From: Oscillospiraceae bacterium
Lineage (GTDB): Bacteria; Bacillota; Clostridia; Oscillospirales; Oscillospiraceae
NCBI GenBank assembly: GCA_021199595.1
Contig: JAJQHT010000176.1
Location: 1 to 6,922, forward strand
DNA length: 6,922 bases
Reading direction: 5' to 3'
The notes under the pieces are model-generated. The model was not told where the DNA came from. It did no database searches and worked only from the letters and a program-made list of their open reading frames with translations. Numbering within the stretch: position 1 is the stretch's first letter; the number at the start of each line of letters is the position of its first letter. Below, one piece after another: positions 1-6,485 of the stretch. Made by a program: the position numbers and the translations under genes.

Positions 1-806
1 ACGTGGGCGAGGACGTGGAGAATATCCTGCTCCGGCTGCTTCAGGCGGCGGATTTCGACGTGGAGAGCGCGGAGCATGGCATCATCTATATCGACGAGAT
101 GGACAAAATATCCCGCAAGAGCGAGAATACCTCCATCACCCGGGACGTGTCCGGCGAGGGCGTCCAGCAGGCGCTTTTGAAGATATTGGAGGGAACGGTG
201 GCCGCCGTCCCGCCCCAGGGCGGGCGCAAGCACCCCCATCAGGAGTTCATCCATGTGGACACCTCCAATATACTGTTCATCTGCGGCGGCGCGTTCGACG
301 GTCTGGAAAAAATCATTGAAAACCGTCTTGACCGCAAGAGCATGGGCTTCGGCGGCGAGGTGGCCTCCAAAAAGGAGAAGGATATGGGGGAGATACTGTC
401 CCATGTCCAGAGCCATGACTTGCTGAAATTTGGCATAATCCCGGAGCTTATTGGCCGTCTGCCGGTTATCACCACGCTGTAAAGCCTTGATCGGGAGAGC
501 CTGATCCGCATTCTGACGGAGCCGAAAAACGCCCTGGTGAAGCAGTATCAGGCCATGCTGTCCTATGACGATGTGGCGCTGGAATTTGAGCCGAGCGCCC
601 TTGCCGCCATTGCGGATAAAGCCATCGACATGGAGATTGGCGCCCGCGGTCTTCGAAGCATTGTGGAGGATATTATGACTGACGTCATGTATGAGATACC
701 CTCTGACAAGTCCATAGAAAAGGTCGTCATCACAGCCGACTGTGTTCAGAACGGTTCCCGCCCTGTGGTATACAGAAGGAAACGGCTCAGCCGGGACGCA
801 TCTTAA
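1..806 (+). pseudogene. clpX: ATP-dependent Clp protease ATP-binding subunit ClpX, 5'-partial, interrupted by an in-frame stop
   Basis: ClpX is the hexameric AAA+ unfoldase that recognises substrates and feeds them to ClpP in the cytoplasm. The 5' part lies outside the window. The first complete codon is at position 3, and the split codon before it ends in AC, consistent with the tyrosine of the GYVG pore-1 loop. Visible in order: VGEDVENI, Walker [11 protein letters not shown], the [11 protein letters not shown] segment, the RKH loop ([10 protein letters not shown]), a ClpP-contacting tripeptide MGF where IGF is usual, and the arginine finger in [12 protein letters not shown] follows at 480-482. 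In the same frame the small AAA+ domain continues intact ([12 protein letters not shown], sensor-2 [10 protein letters not shown]) to a TAA at 804-806. Only one nonsense codon is seen, with no frameshift and no eroded motif. The family assignment is certain. Whether the gene is truly broken or this is a sequence error cannot be decided from one sequence. Confidence 0.93.
480..482 (+). other. In-frame TAA nonsense codon inside clpX
   Basis: The reading frame gives PVITTL, then TAA, then [18 protein letters not shown]. In E. coli ClpX the matching place is an Asn just after VATL, at the junction of the large and small AAA+ domains (known from the family, recalled). A single base change from CAA, AAA or GAA would produce it. 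Because homology continues in the same frame straight after it, an insertion or deletion is excluded. No Shine-Dalgarno is seen before the in-frame GTG at 537 or ATG at 555, so efficient re-initiation is not supported. Confidence 0.95.
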
Positions 807-813
807 ACAAACA

Positions 814-835
814 GGGCCGCACATATGTGCGGCCC
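814..835 (+). terminator. Perfect 22-base palindrome forming a strong hairpin between clpX and lon; possible terminator or attenuator
   Basis: The arms GGGCCGCAC (814-822) and GTGCGGCCC (827-835) pair perfectly around an ATAT loop, eight bases after the clpX stop. The position suits a terminator for clpX. On the + strand, however, the bases that follow (ATGAGGTATATT) are not a clean U tract. Read on the minus strand, the hairpin is followed by a T-rich run (TGTTTGTTT). It could therefore be an imperfect forward terminator, an mRNA-stabilising 3' hairpin, a block to antisense transcription, or a palindromic protein site. The structure is certain and its function is inferred. Confidence 0.55.
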
Positions 836-840
836 ATGAG

Positions 841-858
841 GTATATTATCATAAATTT
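841..858 (+). promoter_or_regulatory. AT-rich, promoter-like patch just upstream of lon
   Basis: This stretch is strikingly AT-rich for the window and contains TATATT (842-847) and TATTAT (844-849), which resemble a sigma-A -10 box. No good -35 hexamer is found 16-18 bases upstream, because the hairpin occupies that space. A -10 box here would place transcription start within a few bases of the lon ATG. I see no CIRCE element and no clear CtsR-type direct repeat. This is a weak call. Confidence 0.22.
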
Positions 859-3222
859 ATGGATACTGAAACAACAATCACTTCCCAACATATGTCCCTT
901 CCCATGGTGCCTATGCGGGGCTTTTCCGTTTTCCCCGGTATGCGGGTAATATTTGATGTGGATAAGCCGAGCGCCCTGGCCGCCGTAGACGCGGCGATGG
1001 AAGCGGATCAGATGGTATATCTGGTGTCGCAGCGGGATCCTGCCCAGCAGGAGCCGGATGGGATGGACAGCTTTTACCAGATAGGGGCCATATGCCGCGT
1101 GCGGCAGGTTCTCCGCGTACCTGGCGAGGAGGATGGAAAGGCTTTGGCCGAAGGCGTTTCCCGGGGCTACCTTGTCCAGTTGACGGCCAAGACGCCCTAT
1201 TTCCGCGCTGAGGTGGAGACGATGGAGGATGTGGAGTCTCCCCGTTCCGCTGTGAAGGGGGAGGCGCTTATGCGCCAGTGCTACGGCCTCGTGGAGAAAT
1301 ACGGCGAGACCTGCGGCCTTGATATGGCGGATATTCTGCGCGTCATATCGGAGAGCGACGACCCCGGCTATATCGCGGACTATGTGACCCAAAACATCTA
1401 TATGCGCAGCGACCAGAAGCAGCTGGTGCTGGAGGAGCTGCGTCCTGTGCGGCGTATCGCCCTCGTGAACCGTATGCTTCGCTGGGAGCTGGACGTGCTG
1501 GACGCGGAGCTGGAGCTGAACGACGAGGCTGCCCGCCGCATCCGCAAGGGACAGCGGGATATGTTCCTCCGCGAGCAGCTTCGCAGCATCCAGGCGGAGC
1601 TTGGCGAGGAGGAGTTTGGCGGCGGGGATGATATTGAGGAATACCGTCTGGCCGTCGCCAAGGGAGATCTGCCGGAGTCGGTGGCGAATAAGCTCAACAA
1701 GGAAATCAGCCGCCTCGCAAAGCAGCCCTACGGCAGCGCGGAGTCTGCCGTCATCCGCAGCTATCTGGACACCTGCCTAGAAATGCCCTGGACGACGGAG
1801 ACCGAGGAAAACCTGGACGCAAAGGCAGTGCGTCAGGCGCTGGACGCAGACCACTTCGGCCTGGAAAAAATCAAAGACCGCATTGTGGAATATCTGTCCG
1901 TCCGCGCTCTTTCGCCGGAGGCGAAAGGCTCCATTCTGTGCCTGCTCGGCCCTCCGGGGACGGGCAAGACAAGTATTGCCCTGAGCATCGCCAGAGCCAT
2001 GAACCGAAAGCTTTGCCGCATCTCCCTGGGCGGCGTCCATGATGAGGCGGAGATACGGGGCCACCGCAAGACCTATGTGGGGGCCATGCCGGGCCGCATC
2101 ATGGCCGGTATCCAGCAGGCGGGCAGCAAAAACCCTGTCATGGTGCTTGACGAGATAGATAAATTAGGCTCTGATTACCGGGGCGACCCTTCGGCGGCGC
2201 TGCTGGAAGCGCTTGACCCGGAGCAGAACAGTCAGTTCCGGGATCATTTTCTGGAGTTGCCCTTTGACCTGTCCCACGTGTTTTTCATCACCACGGCAAA
2301 CTCTGCCGACACCATCCCGCCCGCTCTGCTGGACAGGATGGAGGTGCTGGAGCTTTCCAGCTATACGGACGAGGAAAAGCTTGCCATCGCCAAGCGTCAT
2401 CTGCTGCCGAAGCAGCGAAAAAAGCACGGCCTGAACGGAAACCAGATACGCATCAGCGACGGGGCCATACGGGAGCTTATCGCGCTTTATACCCGTGAAT
2501 CCGGCGTGCGCAGACTGGAGCAGCAGATTGCCGCCCTCTGCCGCAAGACGGCGGCGGGCATCGTGGCGGGAGAATTTAAATCCCGCTATATCCGGGCCGG
2601 TGGCCTGGAGGAGCTGCTTGGCCCTGCAAAGTATAAGGACACCAAATCCGCCGCCACGGCGGAGGTGGGTCTTGTCCACGGCCTTGCCTGGACGAGCGTT
2701 GGCGGGGAGATGCTGGACGCTGAGGTGGGCGTCATGCCCGGCACCGGCAAGCTGGAGCTGACTGGCAACCTGGGCGACGTAATGAAGGAATCCGCCCGGG
2801 CCGCCATGACCTATATCCGCAGCCATGCGGAGGAGCTTGGCTTGGAGCCGGGCTTCTATGAGAAGAAGGACATACACATTCACTTCCCGGAGGGGGCCGT
2901 GCCCAAGGACGGGCCTTCCGCCGGCGTGACCATATGCACAGGGCTGGTCTCCGCCCTGACGGGAATCCCCGTCCGGCAGGACGTTGCCATGACCGGCGAG
3001 ATAACCCTCCGCGGACGGGTGCTTCCCATCGGCGGCCTGCGGGAAAAGACCATGGCCGCCCTGCGGGCTGGCATCCACACGGTTATCATCCCGGCGGACA
3101 ATGAGCCTGATTTGGCGGAGATCGACCAGACTGTCCGGGCGGCGCTGAATTTCATCACCGCGAGCCGGGTGGAGGCGGTGCTGGACGCCGCGCTGTGCCG
3201 GGAGGCGGACAATGCGGTTTGA
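859..3222 (+). CDS. lon: Endopeptidase La (ATP-dependent Lon protease)
   Basis: Lon is a cytoplasmic AAA+ serine protease that degrades misfolded and regulatory proteins. The 787-residue product is a normal length for LonA. The N-terminal substrate-binding LON domain begins at about residue 12 (LPMVPMRGFSVFPGM), followed by a charged helical linker (about 195-290). The AAA+ module has Walker A GPPGTGKT at 364-371, Walker B with DEID at 431-434, a TTAN sensor, and an arginine in PALLDRME. The protease domain starts near 600 and carries the catalytic dyad: Ser687 in PKDGPSAG and Lys730 in GGLREK. Their spacing of 43 equals that of E. coli Ser679/Lys722. ATG 859 was chosen because it gives a normal-length N-terminus. 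The frame stays open back to ATG 742, but that would overlap clpX. The nearest Shine-Dalgarno-like GAGG (837-840) is 18 bases away, which is too far. The 3' end overlaps engB by 11 bases. All key residues are present, so the enzyme should be active. Confidence 0.97.
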   Translation: MDTETTITSQHMSLPMVPMRGFSVFPGMRVIFDVDKPSALAAVDAAMEADQMVYLVSQRDPAQQEPDGMDSFYQIGAICRVRQVLRVPGEEDGKALAEGVSRGYLVQLTAKTPYFRAEVETMEDVESPRSAVKGEALMRQCYGLVEKYGETCGLDMADILRVISESDDPGYIADYVTQNIYMRSDQKQLVLEELRPVRRIALVNRMLRWELDVLDAELELNDEAARRIRKGQRDMFLREQLRSIQAELGEEEFGGGDDIEEYRLAVAKGDLPESVANKLNKEISRLAKQPYGSAESAVIRSYLDTCLEMPWTTETEENLDAKAVRQALDADHFGLEKIKDRIVEYLSVRALSPEAKGSILCLLGPPGTGKTSIALSIARAMNRKLCRISLGGVHDEAEIRGHRKTYVGAMPGRIMAGIQQAGSKNPVMVLDEIDKLGSDYRGDPSAALLEALDPEQNSQFRDHFLELPFDLSHVFFITTANSADTIPPALLDRMEVLELSSYTDEEKLAIAKRHLLPKQRKKHGLNGNQIRISDGAIRELIALYTRESGVRRLEQQIAALCRKTAAGIVAGEFKSRYIRAGGLEELLGPAKYKDTKSAATAEVGLVHGLAWTSVGGEMLDAEVGVMPGTGKLELTGNLGDVMKESARAAMTYIRSHAEELGLEPGFYEKKDIHIHFPEGAVPKDGPSAGVTICTGLVSALTGIPVRQDVAMTGEITLRGRVLPIGGLREKTMAALRAGIHTVIIPADNEPDLAEIDQTVRAALNFITASRVEAVLDAALCREADNAV
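3201..3205 (+). promoter_or_regulatory. Ribosome binding site GGAGG for engB, inside lon
   Basis: GGAGG lies six bases before the ATG at 3212, within the last codons of lon. It fixes the engB start and supports translational coupling across the 11-base overlap. Confidence 0.8.
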
Positions 3223-3793
3223 GCCTGCGGAATTTGTAAAATCCGCCGGGGACAAGAAAGGGTTTATTCACGACGGGCGGCCCTGCGTGGTATTTTCGGG
3301 AAAATCCAACGTGGGGAAGTCCTCGGTGATAAACGGCCTTTTGAACCGGCGAAACCTGGCGCGGGTCGGCTCCGCGCCGGGAAAGACCACCACCGTGAAC
3401 TATTTCCTGGTGGCGTACGCCGTCTGGTTTGTTGACCTGCCCGGGTATGGCTATGCCAAGGTTCCCCAGGCGGAGAAGGAGCGCTGGGGCCGGCTCATGG
3501 AGGACTTTTTCTCCCAGCCGGAGAACATTACCATGGGTGTGCAGATTGTGGACGGCCGCCACAAGCCCACGGCGCTGGACTGCATGATGAATGACCTCTT
3601 TGAAAGCTGCGGCTGCCCCCGGGTGGTGGTGGCGAACAAATGGGATAAGCTGAAAAAAACGGAGATGGAGCCGAATCTGGCCCTGATACGGGAGACCCTG
3701 GCGCTGGGGGAGGACATCATGCTGCTGCCCTTTTCCGCCGAAAAGCGCACGGGCCGACAGGAGCTTATGGGTGCTATCTCCGCGCTTGTGTGA
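3212..3793 (+). CDS. engB: Ribosome biogenesis GTP-binding protein EngB (YihA/YsxC)
   Basis: EngB is a small TRAFAC-class GTPase needed for assembly of the large ribosomal subunit, and it is essential in several bacteria. The 193-residue product is the family's usual size. The G motifs run in order: G1 GKSNVGKS (30-37), G2 region PGKTTT (56-61), G3 DLPG (75-78) within DLPGYGYAK, a VDGRH motif near 112-116, G4 NKWD (141-144) and G5 SAEK (174-177). The start has a GGAGG six bases upstream. The gene sits directly after lon and overlaps it, as in the Bacillus-type clpX-lon-ysxC order, which supports the assignment. Synonyms are ysxC and yihA. Nothing essential is missing. Confidence 0.96.
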   Translation: MRFEPAEFVKSAGDKKGFIHDGRPCVVFSGKSNVGKSSVINGLLNRRNLARVGSAPGKTTTVNYFLVAYAVWFVDLPGYGYAKVPQAEKERWGRLMEDFFSQPENITMGVQIVDGRHKPTALDCMMNDLFESCGCPRVVVANKWDKLKKTEMEPNLALIRETLALGEDIMLLPFSAEKRTGRQELMGAISALV

Positions 3794-3820
3794 CCTTCGC
3801 GCCGCTCTGGGAGGGAAGAT

Positions 3821-4501
3821 ATGAACGCTTTGACAACGATATGGAACGGCCTGGACTGGTCGGTGCTGACAGATATTCTCCTGTCGGTGATACCGGCGCT
3901 GGTGTGCATTACCCTGCATGAGCTGAGCCACGGGTTCGTGGCCTATAAGCTGGGGGACAACACCGCCAAAAACGCCGGACGGCTGACCCTGAACCCCATC
4001 CGGCATATCGACGTGTGGGGGCTTGTGTGCATGGTGCTGTTCAAATTCGGCTGGGCGAAGCCCGTGCCGGTGAATATGCGAAACTTTGAAAACCCCAAGC
4101 GCGGTATGGCCCTGACCGCCTTGGCCGGGCCGGTGTGCAACTTCATCATTGCGATAGTATTCCTGTTTCTGTATGGCCTGCTGTGGCCCCTGTATCTGAG
4201 AGGAAACGCGGTCATGACCGCCATCGTGCAAATGGTTCTTACCACGGCCTACCTGTCCCTGGCCTTGGCTATATTCAATCTCCTTCCCATCCCGCCCCTG
4301 GACGGGTCGAAGGTGCTGTACTCCTTTCTGAACGACAGTGCCTATGAAAAGCTAATGCGGTATGAAAAATACGGCATGATCATCATGGTGGTGCTGGTGG
4401 CCACCGGCGCGGTGTCCGGGGTGCTGTCCACGGTCACGGGCTGGGTGTACGACAAGCTGTTTATTTTTGCGGAATTTGGTTATAATCTGGTGAGCCGCTG
4501 A
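3821..4501 (+). CDS. Site-2 protease family (M50) membrane zinc metalloprotease
   Basis: This 226-residue protein is a predicted polytopic membrane protein of the M50 site-2 protease family, which cleaves membrane-associated substrates within or near the bilayer. The zinc-binding HELSH is at 33-37 inside the first hydrophobic segment (about 17-40). LAGPVCN is at 101-107, and the third metal ligand is probably Asp161 in LPIPPLDG. Hydrophobic stretches around 98-122, 132-157 and 178-198 suggest about four membrane segments. No PDZ or CBS domain is present, so this is a minimal YwhC/Rv-type member and not a clear SpoIVFB, which normally carries CBS domains. The start at 3821 is preceded by GGGAGGG (3809-3815) at good spacing. 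It lies 27 bases after engB and one base before scpA. The substrate is unknown. Confidence 0.92.
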   Translation: MNALTTIWNGLDWSVLTDILLSVIPALVCITLHELSHGFVAYKLGDNTAKNAGRLTLNPIRHIDVWGLVCMVLFKFGWAKPVPVNMRNFENPKRGMALTALAGPVCNFIIAIVFLFLYGLLWPLYLRGNAVMTAIVQMVLTTAYLSLALAIFNLLPIPPLDGSKVLYSFLNDSAYEKLMRYEKYGMIIMVVLVATGAVSGVLSTVTGWVYDKLFIFAEFGYNLVSR

Positions 4502-4502
4502 T

Positions 4503-5291
4503 ATGGAGACTCCAACCTTTCATCTGGAGGGCATCATAAAATCAAAAGAGGAAATGCAGGACTTTGAAGGCCCGCTTACCCTGATTCTGATGCTCCTTTC
4601 CAAAAATAAAATAGAGATTCGGGACATAAAAATCGCGGATATTCTCGATCAATATCTGGATTGGCTGGCCCAGATGCAGCGCATGGATTTGGAGGTCGCC
4701 AGCGAGTTTGTTCAGATGGCCTCTCATCTTGTGTATATCAAGACCAAGACCCTGCTGGCCGGGACGGAGGAGGTCTCTGAGCTGGAGCTTCTTATTTCCA
4801 GTCTGGAACAGCTCCGCTGTCGGGACGCCTTCGCGGCGCTGAAGGAGGTTATCCCCGCCCTGTCAAAGCAGCTGGAGGCGGGGGCGCTTTTGTTTTCCAC
4901 GCCTCAGGAGCCAATGCCGAAATATGGGGCCTATGATTATTCCCACCGGCCCTGGGAGCTGATGGCGGGCCTGGCGGGAATGCTGCAAAAGGGTGTTCCT
5001 GTCCCGGAGGAGGAAAGCCGCGTGGCCGTCCCCCGACCTATCCTATACAGCGTCCGGGACAAGGGCCGCCAGCTCATAGAGCTTCTGTCCGGACGGAAAA
5101 CAGCCTCCCTTCAGGAGCTTTACGCCATGGCGGCCAGCCGGTCGGAGCTTGTGGCGACCTTCATCTCCCTGCTGGAGATGTGCTCCATGGGAAGCGTGAC
5201 CATCGACCGCAAAGAGGAGGGAGAGGACTATCTTGTCACCTTCACCGGCGGCGATACCGAGGATATATTGGAGAGCATTGATTATGGATGA
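4503..5291 (+). CDS. scpA: Segregation and condensation protein A (kleisin subunit of SMC-ScpAB)
   Basis: ScpA is the kleisin that bridges the SMC head domains and binds ScpB, forming the bacterial condensin used in chromosome compaction and segregation. The 262-residue product is of normal length. The N-terminal domain carries the family's FEGPL at 21-25, then LLSKNKIEIRDIKIADILDQ, and the conserved helix with EVASEFVQMASHLVYIKT at about 64-81. The C-terminal portion (from about 185) has the winged-helix character expected to contact SMC. The leader before FEGPL, with an HLEG..KSKEEM pattern, resembles the form I recall from Oscillospiraceae ScpA and supports ATG 4503 over the internal ATG at 4554. 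The start lies one base after the M50 stop and has only a weak Shine-Dalgarno-like GGTGAG upstream, so coupling to the M50 gene is likely. It overlaps scpB by eight bases. Confidence 0.95.
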   Translation: METPTFHLEGIIKSKEEMQDFEGPLTLILMLLSKNKIEIRDIKIADILDQYLDWLAQMQRMDLEVASEFVQMASHLVYIKTKTLLAGTEEVSELELLISSLEQLRCRDAFAALKEVIPALSKQLEAGALLFSTPQEPMPKYGAYDYSHRPWELMAGLAGMLQKGVPVPEEESRVAVPRPILYSVRDKGRQLIELLSGRKTASLQELYAMAASRSELVATFISLLEMCSMGSVTIDRKEEGEDYLVTFTGGDTEDILESIDYG

Positions 5292-5892
5292 ACAGCATCT
5301 GAAAAGCGCGATAGAGGCCATTTTGTTCGCCTCCGGCGACCCGGTGAGCGCGGTGCGCATCGCCCTGGTGCTGGATACGGACGAACAGGCCGTTCTGGAT
5401 GCCGGCGCGGCACTGGCCAGGGAATATGAGGAGCAGGAGCGCGGCGTGCGCCTCGTGCGGCTGAATGATTCTCTGCAGCTTCACAGCGCTCCGGAGTATG
5501 CGACGGAGATAACCCGCGCCCTGGAGCAGCGCCGCGCCCCGAAGCTTTCTCCCGCGTCCCTGGAGGTGCTGGCGATTGTGGCCTATTTCCAGCCGGTGAC
5601 GCGGGCTTATATCGAGCAGATGCGCGGAGTGGACAGCTCGTATACCGTGGGTGTCTTGGCGGAGCGCGGCCTTATCGAAGCCTGCGGCCATTTGGAGGCG
5701 GTGGGTCGGCCAACGCTTTACCGCACCACAGATTTATTCCTGCGTACCATGGGCATCAGCCAGTTGGAGGAGCTGCCCGCGCTGCCGGATATGACCGGCA
5801 GTGACGCGGCGGCCCAGCTTCAGCAGAAGGTGGACGAGCTGAAGGCCGCAGAGGAGGCCGAAAAAGCCAGTGAGGAGGCCGAAGCCGTTTGA
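5284..5892 (+). CDS. scpB: Segregation and condensation protein B (ScpB)
   Basis: ScpB is a winged-helix dimer that binds the central region of ScpA in the SMC-ScpAB complex. The 202-residue product has an N-terminal winged helix (KSAIEAILFASGDPVS, residues 7-22). A second follows with the conserved LSPASLEVLAIVAYFQPVTR at 88-107, MRGVDS at 113-118, and GRPTLYRTTD at 141-150. After about residue 174 comes an Ala/Glu/Lys-rich tail of some 29 residues, probably helical or disordered and outside the conserved fold. ATG 5284 is preceded by GGAGAG (5270-5275) with eight bases of spacing. The frame is open further upstream to 5233, but that region is inside scpA and shows no ScpB homology. The overlap with scpA has the form ATGGATGA. 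The gene ends in a 4-base TTGA overlap with the next gene. Confidence 0.95.
   Translation: MDEQHLKSAIEAILFASGDPVSAVRIALVLDTDEQAVLDAGAALAREYEEQERGVRLVRLNDSLQLHSAPEYATEITRALEQRRAPKLSPASLEVLAIVAYFQPVTRAYIEQMRGVDSSYTVGVLAERGLIEACGHLEAVGRPTLYRTTDLFLRTMGISQLEELPALPDMTGSDAAAQLQQKVDELKAAEEAEKASEEAEAV
5874..5878 (+). promoter_or_regulatory. Ribosome binding site GGAGG supporting a TTG start for the DUF2953 gene
   Basis: GGAGG lies ten bases before TTG 5889, inside the 3' end of scpB. It is slightly far but is the best site available. It supports the TTG, which gives the complete hydrophobic N-terminus, over the in-frame GTG at 5916. Confidence 0.55.
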
Positions 5893-6485
5893 TCTGCTGG
5901 GCCGTTTCCGGCATCGTGATACCATCGCTCGTGCTTCTGGGGCTGCTTCCCGTGGGGATAGACGCCGCCTGGGAGGATGGGTCATTTTCACTGAAAATCA
6001 AGGCGGGGCCGGTTCCCTTCCGGGTTCTGCCGAAAAAGCCGACGGACGAGAACGAGAGGCATAAAACCCCATTTCCCGGGGAAGATAAGAAGGAGCCTAT
6101 ACGACTCCCCCCGCTGCCGGTGCTGAAAGCGCTGGCCCTCCGGGGCTGCGACGCGCTGTGCCGTGTCGTTCGGCGGGTGCGGGTGGATACGCTGCGTATT
6201 CACTATACCGCCGCCGGGGCTGACCCATGCAGGGTGGCTCTGGCCTATGGCGCGGCGGGCGTGGCCATGGAGAGCCTGCTGGCGCTTGCTGATGGGCGCA
6301 TCACCCATCCGGATCTGCGGGCTGAGGCAGACTTTGACGGCGGGAAGCAGACGTTTTCGGGAACCATTGTGGCAACGCTGCGGCTGTATCAGGCGGCGGC
6401 CATTGGCGGCCGCTTTGCTCTCGGCTTCTGGGGAGACTGGCGGGCTTACAGGAAAAAGAGGAAGGGAGCGGAGGACAGTGAATGA
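5889..6485 (+). CDS. DUF2953 domain-containing protein (YtfI-like), membrane-anchored
   Basis: This 198-residue protein has an N-terminal hydrophobic segment (about 4-24, ending in LLPVG) followed by the short beta-rich motif usual for DUF2953 (DAAWEDGSFSLKIKAGPVPFRV). A polar, proline- and lysine-rich linker covers about 49-76. The diagnostic core is at 103-126: RIHYTAAGADPCRVALAYGA. An ADFD motif at 147-150 and a basic C-terminus (YRKKRK) follow. The biochemical function is unknown. In Bacillus the homologue ytfI sits next to ytfJ, as here, which points to a sporulation-linked role (inference). The start is TTG at 5889 in a 4-base overlap with the scpB stop. The gene overlaps ytfJ by eight bases. 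Family confidence is good and function confidence is low. Confidence 0.85.
   Translation: MICWAVSGIVIPSLVLLGLLPVGIDAAWEDGSFSLKIKAGPVPFRVLPKKPTDENERHKTPFPGEDKKEPIRLPPLPVLKALALRGCDALCRVVRRVRVDTLRIHYTAAGADPCRVALAYGAAGVAMESLLALADGRITHPDLRAEADFDGGKQTFSGTIVATLRLYQAAAIGGRFALGFWGDWRAYRKKRKGAEDSE
6463..6468 (+). promoter_or_regulatory. Ribosome binding site AGGGAG for ytfJ
   Basis: AGGGAG lies nine bases before GTG 6478. A second GGAGG (6470-6474) is only three bases from that GTG, too close to be ideal. Together they support the GTG start, which matches the short N-terminus before the GLM/DLM motif of Bacillus YtfJ. Confidence 0.55.

Noticed and set aside
537..806. A naturally split ClpX with the small domain made as a separate protein
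   Set aside because: The second half has only a GTG at 537 or ATG at 555 with no Shine-Dalgarno, and the small domain would lack residues between the stop and that codon. A single substitution or sequence error is far simpler.
742..858. Upstream in-frame ATG at 742 as the lon start
   Set aside because: It would add 39 residues unlike any Lon N-terminus, encoded within clpX and the hairpin. The LON domain begins naturally after ATG 859.
821..895. Palindromic 8-mer ACATATGT occurring at 821-828 and again at 888-895, flanking the lon start
   Set aside because: It could be a paired operator, but one copy is explained by the hairpin loop and the other lies in lon codons. With two short copies and differing flanks, chance is adequate.
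2164..3255. Long minus-strand open frame (363 codons) opposite the 3' half of lon
   Set aside because: It lies antisense to strongly conserved lon sequence, its product is rich in His, Arg, Gln and Gly with no recognisable domain, and it has no ribosome site. This is typical shadow reading in GC-rich DNA.
3155..4231. Long minus-strand open frame (358 codons) opposite engB and the M50 gene
   Set aside because: It spans two unrelated conserved + strand genes, and its product is His/Pro/Gln-rich without any domain signature, so it is a codon-bias artefact.
6163..6477. Upstream extension of the ytfJ frame to 6163
   Set aside because: The extra 105 codons overlap the DUF2953 gene in another frame and encode a Cys/Trp/Arg-rich stretch with no YtfJ homology. 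GTG 6478 has a ribosome site and fits the family N-terminus.
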